Positions 42,301 through 57,300 of a stretch of DNA of 64,000 nucleotides are shown one piece after another; the first letter of the stretch is position 1, and each line of letters opens with the position of its first letter. The translations under genes were made by a program, and so were the position numbers. The notes beneath the pieces are model-generated. The model was not told where the DNA came from. It worked only from the letters and a program-made list of their open reading frames with translations, and ran no database searches. The stretch is from Delphinus delphis. Its lineage: Eukaryota > Chordata > Mammalia > Artiodactyla > Delphinidae. Location of the stretch: assembly GCF_949987515.2 (NCBI RefSeq), contig NC_082689.1, forward strand, positions 3,042,001-3,106,000, given 5' to 3'.

Positions 42301-45300
42301 TCACGCGGTAAAGCGACGGCCGCCTGCTGTAGGTCATCATACTGAACTCTACCAGGAAACCACACCTAAAAACACTTCTGTCTGACCTCGGGTCAAGCGC
42401 TTTTCTGAGACCACTCACATTTATTATAATACATCATTCATACATTGCTTTAAATTCTAGTCCCATTTAATTCAATGGGATTTAACTCTAGTTAAATTCT
42501 AGTCACCATTCTCAGTTTCATACTTATTTAATCAAGGGGCAGTAATTATCTTTTCACCAAATACATCAACCTAGAATATTCCTGTTACTAGCTTACCTTG
42601 TCCCGCAAATGATGTTCTGCAGCTTCAATATTCAGTGGGTCATCAAAATTCAAAAGATCCTTAAAAAGAGAGAAACTCAAAGTAAGCAATGGAAAGAATC
42701 TGTTTTTCTGCTGTTGCACGTCTTCATTTTATGAAGCAGGCAACAGAAACCTAATCAGCAAATGACAGAACGACCCAGAGCTGAAAAAACTCCCGAGAAC
42801 TAAAGTTCCTTTTGATGTAGGAGCACTGAACCTGAGATACTTTTTTCAGATGGTGATTAACGGTCCACTGAAAGAAGGCAGGGATGTGTTTACCCACGAT
42901 TATCCAACGTTTGGTGAGGAAAGAGTGACCACACTAATTTCTAATGCTAGTTTTGATACTTGGGGAATGACAAACCACTCTTATTATGAGCATTTCTAAA
43001 TAAAAAATCCTGTTAATTTTTCCTTAAAAATTCATTTTCTCCTTTATTTTGTGATTAACAACTCTGTCTTCTAAGTCTATGTTTCTATTCTGACTTTGCC
43101 TAGATTCTCCCTTCACCTTTAACTCACCTCCACAAGCACGGCACTCACAATCCAGTAGGAAGGACGTCTGCAACCCGACCTAACAACGTAGGATGGTGCC
43201 ACTGTGGCCAGGGCTCCCTGGCCCCAGGGAACCAGCACCAGACCCTTTCCACCTTAGAAGAGCCCTGGAATGCTACTCCCCCCACCCCCAAGAATAATGA
43301 CGGATTTATACTACCTAGTCCTCTTCTTAAAGGTCAGGGTAGAAACATTTGTTATGTTGAGTCACTGCTTTCCAAAGCCACTGATGGATCATTGTAAAGA
43401 CAACTGTTATTTCTCCTGAGGAGCAATGTTTAATCTGGGGATTGTATTCCTGATTTGGAAATAAATATGGGTGTGACCAATATGTCACAAATACAGCCAG
43501 GAAAAATTCTAAATCTCTATGATCATTAACAGCTGGGAAATTAGTTCCAAGTCCCAGAAATAGGCAAAAATATAAAGCACGTATTGTATGAGAATCCCGG
43601 TGCATATAAAGACTCACACCAGACATACAGAATTCTTCATCTTCTTTACCATGTATTTTACCTAAAATGAATATGTGAGTTGGAATAACCGTTATAGACT
43701 TCATTAGCAAGTTTGATGGGCTCTTTAGAATTTGGAAGGTTTGGAGTGCTTGGAGAGATGGGGACCCATCAGATGTCCTTCAAAAGAGAAGCAGCACAAC
43801 TGCCAGGCAGGTTTTAAATCACACTCCAGCCTCTGCATCTCCAGAAGTAAAACTTCATTCACTTCAATGGAGAAGCCAAAAACAATCACAACAAAACAGC
43901 TGAGACCAGCAGAAACCTGTCCAGATGGCCCGGTACCCCTTGGGTATTGCCTTCTCCTGGAGATTACGGCAGGTCCCGAAATCAGGAGGTGTTACCGGAC
44001 CACCCGGTGACATCAGCCGAGAAGGCAGGGGGGGCAGGCACTTAGGGGTCTCCTCTGGGCTCTGCTCTGCTGTCTTTCACTGGCTGAGGACGGCAGGGTG
44101 AGGGAGCAGTCCCGTCGTCCTGGGGGCTGTCCAGGATGGCTCGTTTTCATGGGGGGACTTAGGTTTTACCAAAAGTAGCAGAGATTTTTTTTTTTTTTGC
44201 CCAGAGACAGATCCCTGAAGCTTATTTCTTTCAAAGCTTCTTTATGATCAAAAAGCCAAAACTCAAAGTAACGAATAATACTATATAAAACTCCAAATAC
44301 CAGCTTTCCCCCTTTCCCCTTCTCCTACACCTCTTCCCGCCCTCCAGCCCCTGCCTGAGAGGTGCTGTTCTCTGAGGACAGCAAACTTCACTGATTAAGA
44401 GAATAATTCTAAGGTTCTGGGTTTGTGAAAAGCCCAAAGGTTGGTGACTACACACTCCTTCTCCCAAACCGGGCCCCTGGGAGCGAAGGAAGCTGTGGAC
44501 TGGCTGCCGGTGAGAGCGGACGGTGTGAGGTGGGCCAGGCGCTCCCAGAGGGGCCTGCGTGGAGGAGACCACAGCGAGCGGAACTGGCCCACGCCGGCCC
44601 CCGGGAGCGAGGCGGCCACGACAGCAGGGCGGAAGTGGGGACGCTCTGCTCCCGCCCCTCCCAGCCCCAGGACCTCCCAGAGTGTCACTCCAAAGCCCCC
44701 TCAGTTCTTGTCTCACTGCTCCTCTGATTCACAAAAGTGCCAAAGAAAAGGGGGTTTTAGTGCGCCCACACCGCTGGTTTTGATCCCCTCATGTTATCCT
44801 TGATGCGATCTTTAAAACCAGGAGGCAGAGGAATCAAGAAAAACTTGGGATTCTGGTCAGCATACTTACAGTAAACAAAGAGTTTAATCCCCAAACAACA
44901 TCCTGAAATGAGAAAGAAAGACAAAAACAAGTTTCAGGTGGGGATGGTCTCTAAGAGATGAACCAGTTAAGTCAGCATATAGTGGAAGAGGTTAGTTTTC
45001 TGCAGGAGTTATTTTAAAAGGTAGGGCCTAGGGCTTCCCTGGTGGCGCAGTGGTTCAGAGTCGCCTGCTGATGCAGGGGACGCGGGTTTGTGCCCCGGTC
45101 TGGGAAGATCCCACATGCTGCGGATCCTGTGCTCCGCAACGGGAGAGGCCACAACAGTGAGAGGCCCGCGTACCGCAAAAAAAAAAAAAAAAAAAAGTAG
45201 GGCCTAGAAAGTTAATCTCAGGCTCCCCCTTGCAACCTGGGGGACAGCATCCAGCGCAGCAGCTGTTACCAGCCATTGCTCGCTTTTTGTGCACTTGGCA

Positions 45301-48300
45301 CAGACTGAGACCTACGAGTGGTTTTAGGTGGGACAGCGTTTGTAATCCATGCCTGACTGAGCCAAAGTGGACATGTGTGGAAAAACGTTACGAGAGAGAG
45401 AGGCAGGGAGACGGCACGTGTGATATGCCACACGGCTCTCAGAGCTTCACAAACAGGCTGACTGGAGGCCCACGGCCCTTTCAAGTTGAAAGGTGGGACC
45501 ATCAGTGTCAGAGCAGCAGGACGGTCACCAGGGAAGACGGTGACTGGCTCAGAAGACCACGCCTTTGTGCTGAAGTGCAGGCTGGGAACACGGCTGCCCC
45601 TAAACCCAGTCCCAGGCGATCGCTCTTCTGGGCAGGATCGATCCCTCAGCAGACAGGCAGAGGCTACGACCGTGTGGGACCAGTTCACTACTCAGGCAAA
45701 GAAGATGGCAAAAGTCAGGTAGCTGCTTACTACTAGGTGAACACTGCCCAAAAGTCCTGACTCCTTCTGATAAAAGGTCAGGCATGGGGAGAAACTGCAG
45801 GTGCCTACGGACAGCACCATGGAAAAGCCCTGAGGCGAAGCACAGCCGGCGGCCTCACGTGGGTACCCACGACACGCACCCCCGAAACCCACTCAAGCCA
45901 TGTTGGAGAAGCAACTGGGGCCACTTATTTAGTCCCTGTGGCTCCCCCTTCCACCCCCTGCCCCAGCAGAGGGGCCCCCGTGCAGCACACCTGGCTGCAC
46001 CCTGCCACCCCTCCTCTGTCCAGTGTAACTCAGAGCAGACACAGAACATCCAGCCTTTCCTTCCTCCGTCTCTACCCACGCCTGGCGAGTCTCCACTGCT
46101 TAAAGGGGGAGACAACTATCAAAGACTGGGGCGAATAGCAAGACGAGGGTAGAAACAGTAAACCACCGAAGCACAAACCGTAAACGGTAAAGGGCAGAGG
46201 GGAGAGGAGATGACCCGACACCCTAATCCCCGCCCCCAACCGAAGAGAAGTGGGGGCAGAGGAGCTGAGCAGGGCCAGCGCCTGGCCAGCAGCCCCAGGC
46301 AGGCGGTGGCGGGTGGGCAGCGTGGGCCCGTCCACCCATGCAGATAGGACAGCGTGGACATTGCTGTCCTTACAGGAGGCTGGCTGCCGATGGAGGGGCA
46401 TCCGGGGAGTTGTGGGCAAAGGACACGCTACCTTCAGTGTCCTTGTGGGGGCCCAGCCGGTGCCGTCAATCGAATGTTCTCTCAGTAAACTGAAACAGAC
46501 ACAGAAAGGCACAGCGGTCAGCAGGGAGCAGGCTCCAGTCCCGCGAGCTGCTCAGCGTGATTTCTGTCGGAACGGAGGTGCACGTCTCATGCAGTCCGTC
46601 TCTCCTCTGTGGCTCCACAGTTTCCTGTGTCGCCACAGAAGGCCTTCTCTGCCTCACGCCTGTATGGGTCCTCCAGTCTAATCGCGAGTGTTATTTTTAT
46701 GTATTGTACACTCAGCAGGGGAAAAGCATGCTTAAATCAGAACATACAGAGCGCATCTGTCAATTTAACATTCAGAAAAGGATGGTGACAACAATGACAG
46801 CGGAGCTTCCTGCTTGTGTGTCAGCAGGACCCAACACTCACCCAGTGCCCCAAGACCAAAGAGGGAGGGGTCCCGTGCTACGGAGGAGAAACCAAGGCGC
46901 AGGGCAGCACCCGCCCCAGGGCACGCGCCCCCAGCTGGAGCTGCAGACTCACCCACGTGAGCACCCAGCACGTGATTTTAATAGCTGTGTAAAAAATAAA
47001 AGCAGAGGAACACAACATTCTGGAAGGTGCTCACCCCGGGTGGGAGGACCACGCTCAGGGAAGGTCACGTGGGCTCCAGGGGTACGTGATGTGAGCTGAC
47101 CTAAGAGTCATTTTCATGACTGTCCTACCAACTGCAAACGCACAGCATATACTCGCATATAAATAAGCATCCCACACTTTGAAGAGTTACCACTTACTGC
47201 CTAGTTTCCTTCTGGTGAAAAAAGGAGCCTGGCATTGTTGAATTACATCACACTGCTGCTTTCACCTGAACCTAACAGCTCCTAAGCTAACACGTCAGTG
47301 TCAGGCTTTCCAGGTCATACTTGTTACTGTTAAGAAAATTTTTGAATCAGAACACGTTCAAATTCACAAAAATCAATGACGATCAGGAGAAAACACAAAT
47401 ATGCAGAATTTGAATCAATGCCATAATCTTAATTGCCCATGAAGATCAGTTAGAGTAAATAAAACTAACCTACAGCTTACTTCGAGCACCAAAAAGAAAA
47501 CTCCCATCATGCACCCTAATCCCATCTGCCCAGGGCACGTCCTTCCACCCTGCAGAGGCATCAGTGAGTTGTTGAGATAAAATCTCTACAACTTTTGAAT
47601 AACTTTTTGGAACCAACCGCCCAATCCTGGTGCTTTATATGATCCAACGAGAGACTTCTTTACTAAGACGGGCGAAGAATTATTTCTGATCTAGCTTATC
47701 CTTTTCATTTATAGACCTTATTGCAATTTTAGCTATACCCTTGTTTACTTGTTTAGTGCCTGTCTCCCCACCAGCTGGCAGACCCCATAAAGCAGAGATC
47801 GCAAACTGCTCCCCACTGTGTCTGGGCTCAGCCAACATTAGCTGATGGAAGGCAGGCGGGCAGACTGGGCGACCAGTCAGCGCCCTCTGAGCTTCCCCGT
47901 CAACAAGCACAGACAGAGCAGGACTGCCCCTGGAGGCCAGGTGTGCCCATGTCTGGGGGCCGCAGATCTGAGCAGGGTGACACCACGGAGGTTCAGGCCC
48001 AGCCTGAGCAGATGGCAGTCCCGAGGGAGCTCAGGTGACAGCCACGTGGCCATCAGAGAGGGTACAGGCAAGGGGACAGAGGATGCCCCAGGGACTACAC
48101 TGGAAACTCAGGTTCTAGGAGAACAAAAATCTGAAGTGCAACCGCCGGGTTCATGGCCCTGGTCCCTCCAATCCCACAGACATAGCACTGCTGGCCCTGA
48201 GCCAAGAGCAGGGTGTGGGCCCTTGGTGGGAGCAGGGCAAGTCTCACTAAGAGAAGCAAAAAGCACCCCTGTGACTAGACCAGACCCCATGGAGCGCCAG

Positions 48301-51300
48301 GCACATCATTTCCTTTATTCAGGAGATGCCATGTCCAAAACCATCGCTGGACACTGTCTAGTTTTTCACAAAGAGGTAGTCTTTGTACATAAACCTGGCA
48401 CACTACTTCCCTCAGTTAAATTCCCAGAGGTGCAGCTGACAGGTCCGAGGGTATATACAAGTTAAATGTAGGCCTTATGGCTGAAGGACCAATGAAAGGT
48501 GTACAGGTACACGCACTCTCCAGTGGAACGAGGGAGCCTGTTCTCACACACCCTTTGCTTTTGTATCTGCCAGTCTGAGAAGTGGTGAGCGGCGTCCCCT
48601 TGCTTCCACGTGTCCTCTGATCACCAAGGAGACTGAGCATCAAGCAGACGCTCACCACCCGCTGTGTTTCTCCTATGAATCACCTACTTGTAGGCAATGC
48701 TCATTTTCCGGTGGATATGTCCCATCGTTTTCATATTGATTGAAAGGACTGTTTACATACAAAGGACGTAATCTTGCTGATCTTTTCTCTTTCAATTTTG
48801 TGCTTTTGTATTTTTAATTTTAATGTGGCTAAACCTATCAATGATTTTCCTTTAAAGTTTCTGTCTTTTGTAGCAGGCTACAAATTTAACCAAATTTAAC
48901 TACAAATTTAGCCAAATTTACATTTAACCATCTGTTAAATTCCTATTATACTTTGCTAATAATCTGATTTCTCAGAAGACTGCAAAAGTGAGTAGAGAAA
49001 TGCCCTCTCTGGACCTAATTCTGACCGGAGAAGGGGACGTGACAGGAAGTGGAGTGTGGGGAGCCCCCAGGAGAGTGAGCACAGGTGAAAAGCCTGGGGA
49101 GACAAGGCCGGACCAGAAACCACTTACAATCTGGACCTGAAGATCATAGATTTTTAAAGTTTCAATATTTAAAGGACAGATACTTAAAAGGGAGGATGAC
49201 TGACTTATAAAGTGTATTTTTAACTTTTTTTTTTTTTTTTTGGCGGGATCGTGGTTCCCCAACCAGGGACTGAACCTGGGTCCTTGGCAGTGAGAGCGTG
49301 GAGACCTAACCACTGGACCACCAGGGAATTCCCGTTAACTTGCTATTAAAAAATGAAGCTGATATGAAAGAACAGGGGGCTCCACATACAAACTAAAATG
49401 GGGAGATGAATCCTAGTGGTTGTCCTCGCAGGGAGGAGCGGTCACAGTGCACGTGTGGGGAGAAGAGGGTAAAAGGACAGGACACAGAGGCAGGGCCTGC
49501 GGAGGGACTAGCTCACAGTAAGAAAGCAAAGGACACACCGGAGAAACCCTGTCTGCCTGCCTTCCAGGTTCCCGCAGTCCCGAAGCTGGCAGTGGTGGGG
49601 CTGGGGCTTGGCCCGGGGGTCCAGCACCAGAGCCTCTACAAGTTAACCTCACTGCCCTACCAGAGAAAGCGCAAGACGCAGAAAAATAAAGCCCACAAGC
49701 TAAATTTACTAAAAAACGACAACAACCAACACTCTACGCAACTCCTCCAGCTCTCTACGTTAGTGACCGGCAAGCTTAGGCGGCAGGAAGTCACTGACCC
49801 CTGACCATCTGCCATTGGAAGGGTGGGGACCCAGGCACGACTGGGAAAGCGTATCCTGCTACGAAAGTGCTCCTATGCGCATCCAGACGATTTGGGAAAG
49901 AGGACATTTAAATACAAGTGCTTGGGTCTTCTGAAGCCTCCCGTCCACATCCCCCCACCCTGGATTCCATTACTCATATTCTCCCCTCTTAGCTAAAATC
50001 AGCCAGACGGAGGGAAAAGGGTAAGGGCCCTCGAGGGGGGCACCTGGGTGGACCGCAGAGTGCAGCCAGAAGCCTCCCTAACATCGGCCCAGCCTCAAGA
50101 TCTCCTCTCGGGGGAGATACCGTGTAGAAAGCCCATCACTCACACACGGCGCTCACAACACGGAAGACGGGAACGCAGATAAACTCACCTGAGACATATC
50201 TCGCCTGTCTCTGTGATGTTGGGGTGCCAGATCCTGGTCAGGCATCTCACTTTAGGAGGCTGCAACACAGAAGGAAGAGATCACAGGCTCTCCAGAGCCT
50301 TCCACGTACCCCGCCCAGGGCCTTGTCTCACCACTCACGTGGCTCAGCAGGCACCGGCTCCGCCACCCCCGCAGCAGTGTGTGCACACTGCATGCACCGC
50401 GCCGCTCGCACGGGTAAAGCCTGCCCGCGCCCCGAACAGGACCCCTCTGCAGGCCCCGGGGCTGCCGGCGGCTGGTGCCGGCGGCCGGGCTTCTGCGTCC
50501 TCTGACCCTGCCTGTGCAGGAGGAGCCACGGCGCCCTCCGGGAGGAGCTCTGCAGCCTCCAGGCCCCACTGCCTACGGGAGCCCGCAGCCTCCTTGACGC
50601 TACGTAGCTGGGCTACGGCTGAAATACTGCCCCTCACGGCGGCACTGGCCCCCTCTATGCGTGTCTCTGAAGGCGCTGTTGTCATTTACTTTCTTCTCGG
50701 TGCATGTCCTAGCCCACTTTACACTTAAAGGAGGAGACAACGCACACAAGCATGGGAATGAGGCACATCAGCAGTACTCAGGGTGAAGCATGTTTGCATA
50801 AAACTGTTCTTTTACTATTACTCTGTTTTAAAAGCAATCCATACTCACCTAAGAAAACAACAAAAAGGAAAGCTATCTGCACATCTACAGATATAGAGAA
50901 TATAAAACTCTCCCCAGAAATAATCTCTAGTAACACCTGATGCACATGTTGGAGCCTCTGTTCTAGGCGACACACAGGTGCGTGTGATGCACATTCATTT
51001 TTCTTTACAGAAGTAGGGAAATGTGCTATACGTTTCTTTTCCACGTTGATTTTTGTCACCATTTCAGATGACTTTGGGCTTTTGTGCATTCCACGGTACA
51101 AACACTAGTATTTAACAAGCCAGTTCCCTATCACTGGACGCTTAGGTTGCTTCCCACTTCCACTACAAACCTGCTGGATCAACGCTGTCTTCATTCGCAT
51201 CCATGAGATATGTCCCCAGGATGAAGGCCAGGAAGGGGAGGGGCTGCCAGAGAGCAGGCTGCGCACTCAGCGCCAAGTGCCCTCGCCTCCAGAGAGGCCG

Positions 51301-54300
51301 CGAGCCCACCCACTGCAGCGGGTGCGCCTCCTCCCCAGGCCCAGTTCCACCGCGAGGTGGCCTTGCTTTGAGGAGCTTGACAGTCGTCTCACAGAATCTC
51401 ACCAGACAGCTCATCTCACAGATACGAAGCCTTCGTCATCAAATTTTTATCTTTGATACCAATCTAGAAAATCTTTCACCATCCAGATCTTCTCCTGTAC
51501 TATTTCTAGTACTCTAATAGTTTCAGCTCCTTATTTGTATAAAACAAACATATTTTTCAGTACCCTCGTAAGTTTTCTTCCTGATTTCAAAACACCATGA
51601 CATCAGAATGTCAAATATGTCATGTCACCTAGACTCCCCAAAATGATTAATCCAACCATGCAGATGTAGGCGTCTGAGGATTACAGAATTTAGGTTCACA
51701 GTGAGCTGAAATCAACTGAATACGCTCATTTGCTTTCCTGCAAGTAAACAGGAATGCATTCGACAGAAGGAATGCTAGCACAGCCTGCACTTTCAGCAGG
51801 GCCTTCAGGCTGAAGAGGGAAGGTCAGCGTCACTGGCGCTGTACATATTGGTAAATCTCTCTAATGAACACTGAACGCAGGTAACCTACTGGGTAGAGCG
51901 CATCACCAACTCAGGATCTGAAGGGACTGAAGGCTCACCCCCTCCCTCCTCTGAGGCCCCAACACACAGTCACCCCGCCGAGTGTCCACGCGGCTCCAAG
52001 GGTCCAACTGCACTTGCCCCTCTCCTCCTTGTCCCTTCACACCGTCCACAGTTAGATGTTGGTGCAGCCGCCCCCCCGGCCAATGGCCCTCGTAACAGCG
52101 GTACCCCACAAAGAGAGCAAACCTCTGCACCAGAACTGTGGTCCTGGATTCTGACACACACTTTCTAAACTGAACCATTCTTGTAGACCCTTACCGCCCC
52201 CAAAGGAAGACCAAGAAATACCAGCTCCACCTCCTACCTCAGTGGTGGCATGACCAGCCATCCCATCACACAGCTAAGGGTTTAGTATATGACAAAGACT
52301 GCAGTGCAAATCAATGGGAAAGCAGGGATTCTTCAGTGGACAACTGGCTAACCATTCGGAAAAGTACAGTTAGATATTCACTTAGAGCTTTATTCCACAT
52401 AAACGACACAGAACTCTAAGAGGACTAGAAGAAAACGTGGATGAGTTGTCTTGGGGTCTGAGGCCTGTTTTAAGCATTTCACAACATGAAAAATTCAAGA
52501 AGGAAAAGTAGATTTGACTACAGTGGTGAAAAAAAAACCCACAAACTTTTATAGAACAAAAAAAATGAAAAACAGGAAAATGTTTACAGCACAGCTAAGT
52601 AAACTAAGAAAAAGTTTCATATAATTTCTATATAAGAACTCTTATAATAAAAAAAAAATACCTCCAAGGAAAAAAAGGGCTAAGCACATAACAACAGCTC
52701 ATAAAAGACATAAAGAGCTAATAAGTAGGAAAAAAATTTAGCATCCTACTTATTTAAGAAATGAAAATTCAAATGACATTTAGATACCACTTATTTCCTC
52801 CCAAAATAGCAAAAAGAAAAAAAATAATGAAAATATCCCACGTTGGTAAGGGTTTAGGAAAAAGGGAATTTTCAAACACTGATGGTGGGGATGTCAACTG
52901 GAAAAACTCTCTGGAGGGTAACTGGATAGTACTGATAAAAAGCCTTAAAATTAGCATCAGTTACTCAGTACCTGTAATTCCACTTCTAAGAATTTATCCA
53001 AAGACAGCGGCAGGCATGCACAAGCTGCTGTCTAGGACATGTATCACAGCACTGCTTATTCCAGGGGTCAGTAAACTACAGCCTATGGACCAAATAAGGC
53101 CAGGCCTGTTTTCACGTGGTCTATAATCTAAGCATGGCCTTTACAGTTTTAAAAGGTTGTTTTAAAAAAAGAATATACGACAGAGACCATATATGGTCCA
53201 CAAGGCCTAAAATATTTACTATTTTGCCCCTTACATAAAGTCTGGTTCACATAATCAAAATATTGGTCAGCCAGTGATCGACTATAAAGGATTAGTTTAA
53301 AACCATGATACATCATACAATTAAGTGTTCTTACTAATGATGATGTCATTATATATTAAGTGACGTGACAACATACGTTCTCACGCTATGATGCCATACT
53401 GTCCTATCTACGATGTTACCAAGCTACGTGCAGCGTGGCCCCACGCGCATGTCTGATTATACATTGTGCATACCATACATCAAAAAGCTAACGGTGATCA
53501 TCTCTGGATGGAGAGATAACAGGTGACTAACATTCTACTTTTGCATAGTGGTATTTTCTCAATTTTCCACAGAGTATAATAAATTACATAAAAAGAAGAG
53601 GGGTGACTGGGTATTCAAGTGTTACTTGTGGTACCTCCGGTTCTCCTCCTTCTGGAAACGTGGCAGGGCAGCCCTTCCTGACCCCTCTCAGGGCTGGTCA
53701 CGGTCACATTACTCGATTTGGTTGCATCACATAACCTCACTTCCAGGGGGAGAGAAAAGCCGCATTCCTTTCTCCTGCTTCAGCACACGGTTTCCTCTGA
53801 CCACTCACAGCAAAATGCCATGGGAGCGTCGTGAGGCCTGGGACATCACAGCCAAGCTGCCATCTGCACTCAGGCCTCCTCCGGGCATCCCCATCACATT
53901 GGTTCGTCACTGTTTCTGTGTCCAGAGACTGAGCTTCGTCAAAGGCCGCTCGACTCTCATCTCCAGCCTACAGTGTCTGACACAGAACCCAGCGCATTTC
54001 AGGAGCTCATTAAACGCCAGTCAATCATTGCAGCCTACTTCTAGGACTGAGAGAGATTACGAGGCAGCTGGAGACTGCGAGATGAAGTTCAGGGAAAAAA
54101 GGACAAAGATCCCGAGGAAATCTGCCCTTCAGCTGCTGGGGCAGAGGGGTGTGAGGGGTGAGGGGGCACCAAACAGGTGTATTCTTTCTGTTCTAAAAAA
54201 GTTTATTCTAAAATAATGATCTACTTTACTGCTTAAAAGGTTTTCATTCACAACCTTAATAACTGACCTTAATTATAGGAACTATAAGTGTTAGGGGTTA

Positions 54301-57300
54301 AAAACAAATTCCTCATGAAGTACAGAAATCATGTAAATTACGGCATTAGAGCAAATGAATCCTGAGAAAGCTCCGCAAAGCCCTTTCAGGCTGACTTGCT
54401 AAAAACTGGCTGTATCTCCTCACCCAGATGGAACATGAATCCCTCCAAGTCTGCCCTCATAATCTCTACCCATTTGCCTGTAACCTTTCATATGCTGGTT
54501 TAATCTGCAACACCATAAACTTGCTGGGGGGCAGAGAGCATGCCAAGCACTGGATGTCTGGTGTGGCAGCCCCCGCCCAGCACTGGAAATACAGTGAGAT
54601 TAAGACACCTCCAGACTCCTCCTTCAGGGAGCAGATGGTCTAGTGAAGAAAGACGCTAAGAAGAATTCTGTAGATAAAGCTTAACCGCAGAAAAGGTGAA
54701 CAGAGCTACCTCTGTATCACTGAAGAACTTTACCTCACGCACCCTGGAGGCAGGGCAGCCCTGTGCACCCTGCGTGAGTTTGTGACCCTCACTGGCCTGC
54801 TGGTAAGGCAGCTGCACCACCTCTGCCTGGATGAGAGGCAGAGAGGCCCTCACGGCAGCAGGGTGGCGTCTGGATACAGCCCCGAGGGCCTGGCCTCCCA
54901 GGGCTTCCTGGCTGGAGAACATGGGTCTCCTTCCCGATGAAACAGGACTAGCCCATCATTTAGAAATTTTCCAAAGGAGACAGAAACTAAAACCTAGAAA
55001 TGTAAGGTCTTTATATGCCACCAGTTAATACAGGAAAAGTGTCTTGGAGGCTCAGTGGCTTTCTATCCTCTGTTTATTTCATTTCCTACTCCTCTGCTTC
55101 TTAAACGGGGAGTATGACAAACATTTTCTCACTACCAAGCGGCCACCAGGTGCGGTGGGAAGGACACACATTAGGAAGCCGGGCAGCTCTGGACAAGAAT
55201 CAGCTTTGGCAGTTGAGCCACCTAGACCGGCAAAGCCAACAAGTTCTTAACTTTACCTTTCTGAGCCCTAACTTCCTGATGGGAAAGATATGAACATTAA
55301 TGTCACCGAGAGAACTACTGGAGAGTGACATAAGGTAAAACTGAGTGGAGGCACCTGACACACAGAAGCCCTCGACAAAACTCTGTTCCTTCCTTGACGT
55401 TTCTGAGGTTTTGCTTTCTCCTCACACTTGGAAAAAGACACTCTGCCACTAAATGATGCCAGTGCACCCGAACCACGGTTCTCAGCCCCGCCAAATTCAC
55501 TGCTTTTCTGAAGACTGTCACAAACTCACCGCCCTTTAATTTTAACATTCTCTAGGTGAGTAACCCACGGATATGGCATATGTCCAGAAGGTTAGAGAGT
55601 CTAGAGTTTTAAGTACCGCACGTCGGGCTGTTTCCAGAAACCATTAAAACAGCCCCAAATCCTTAATATGTGTGCACTTAAACCAAGTTCTCAAACTGCT
55701 CTCACCTGAGGGAGTGCAGTGCTCTGTCAGGCCAGGTTCCCCTGTTGGTGATCAGGGAAATAGGGGAAGTCTCAGCGGGTGGCTGGTTGGCTGGATTGAC
55801 AAAGACCTGAAATGCATATTTTCCTGTCTTCACTTAAAAATTAAATTTATTTTTTGTTTTTCTTGGACTGCTAACTCTTCCATCCTCATAAATTACACTT
55901 CCAAAAGAACTTTTAATACAGTAGCCCAGTAAAGATCAATTTCCATAGATAAAAGTTTGGCTTTAAACAAACGAGTGTTAGAGCCACTGAACTAGACTTG
56001 GGCGGTGGAGATGGGCCGAGGTCGCGGGGAGCAGGTGATTCCCCCTGTCAGAAAAGGAGGGAGCAGTTACTGCAGGGAAAGCAACGGGACACACGCTGTG
56101 CCCGATTCCCACAGCCTCAGGTTAACAGGAGACTGAACTTTACCATCAGATTTTTCTTTCCTAGTCGACAGGCCAGAGAAGGCTGAGGAACATCACGGGG
56201 GGAAAGATGTATATCACACCGGCAGAGCTGGCCACGTGCCAACCTCGGCAGCTCAGGGATGGAGAGGGCCCGCGTACCACGCCCACTCCGGCGCCCGACT
56301 CAGGGGTGTGCGGTGCTGTTCCGAACCGTCAATGATTTCTCACAGGCACAGTGAAAATGCCCCCAAAACCCCAAATCTGAGTTTTCTCACCTCTCCACTA
56401 TTCCCCAAGCCTGATTCTTCATTCAAGTAGACCTGGTCAACTTGACCTGTACACAGGTTGCCAGTTCTCATTTCCATACCCACTGACACAGTTGCAGAGA
56501 CGTCCTCGTCACCTAGAACACCCGCCCCAGTTGTGCATGAGCCAACCCGAGACAGGACGACTCCAATTCTAGTTCTCCTCAGAAGCTTAACTGGCCCCGA
56601 CCACTTTCCAAAAGGGACCCTCTCTCTTCCTTCTCTGAATTCCTCTAAAGCATTCTCCTATTATTAACCAATATCACTGTCTGCTACTTACCACTTTTAT
56701 CATTTTATGATAACTTCCTACACTTTCTCTCACCTTCCTAATGGGTCGGCATGTTCCTTAAAAGCAAAGACAGATGTGACAGCACTTGGCACGGTTATTA
56801 CTGGGAGGGTCCTGGAGGGATCAACACGTAGCTAGGGGTGTACATCACTCATAATTTGAAACTACAGGTCATTGTTCTTTTCCAAAATTCTAAAACGCAC
56901 ATTTTGTACACTTCTGGAATTGTGCTGTTATACCATAAACAGAACTACAGCTTAAACTAAAATGCTCTTTTCTCCAGTGCCAGAACCTAACAAGGCTTGC
57001 GTGAACTACCCAGGCAGCCCCTGCGGAGGCGCCAGCCTCGGGGGGGTAATTCCAGCCCCGGCAGAGCTGCGCCCCAGCGCACACCGGCACACGGGACTCG
57101 CAAGCACTCGCTGAGAAAGGGAGCCTCTCCGCTAACACTCTCAAGAATGCTGATGAGGGGCATTAACCACACAAGTGTCAGCCATCTCGTGCTCAGTCCC
57201 AGGACTGGGTGGGCTGCACTCGGACACAACGCGGGGGGACTGCCGGGCCCGGTGACGGCCACCCGCCACAAGAAGGGGGAACAGCGGCTCAAGCGCGGGC

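Noticed and set aside
53548..54216. 222-codon plus-strand frame in a UBE2F intron
   Set aside because: No domain and no splice or promoter context; it looks like chance in old repeat-derived DNA.
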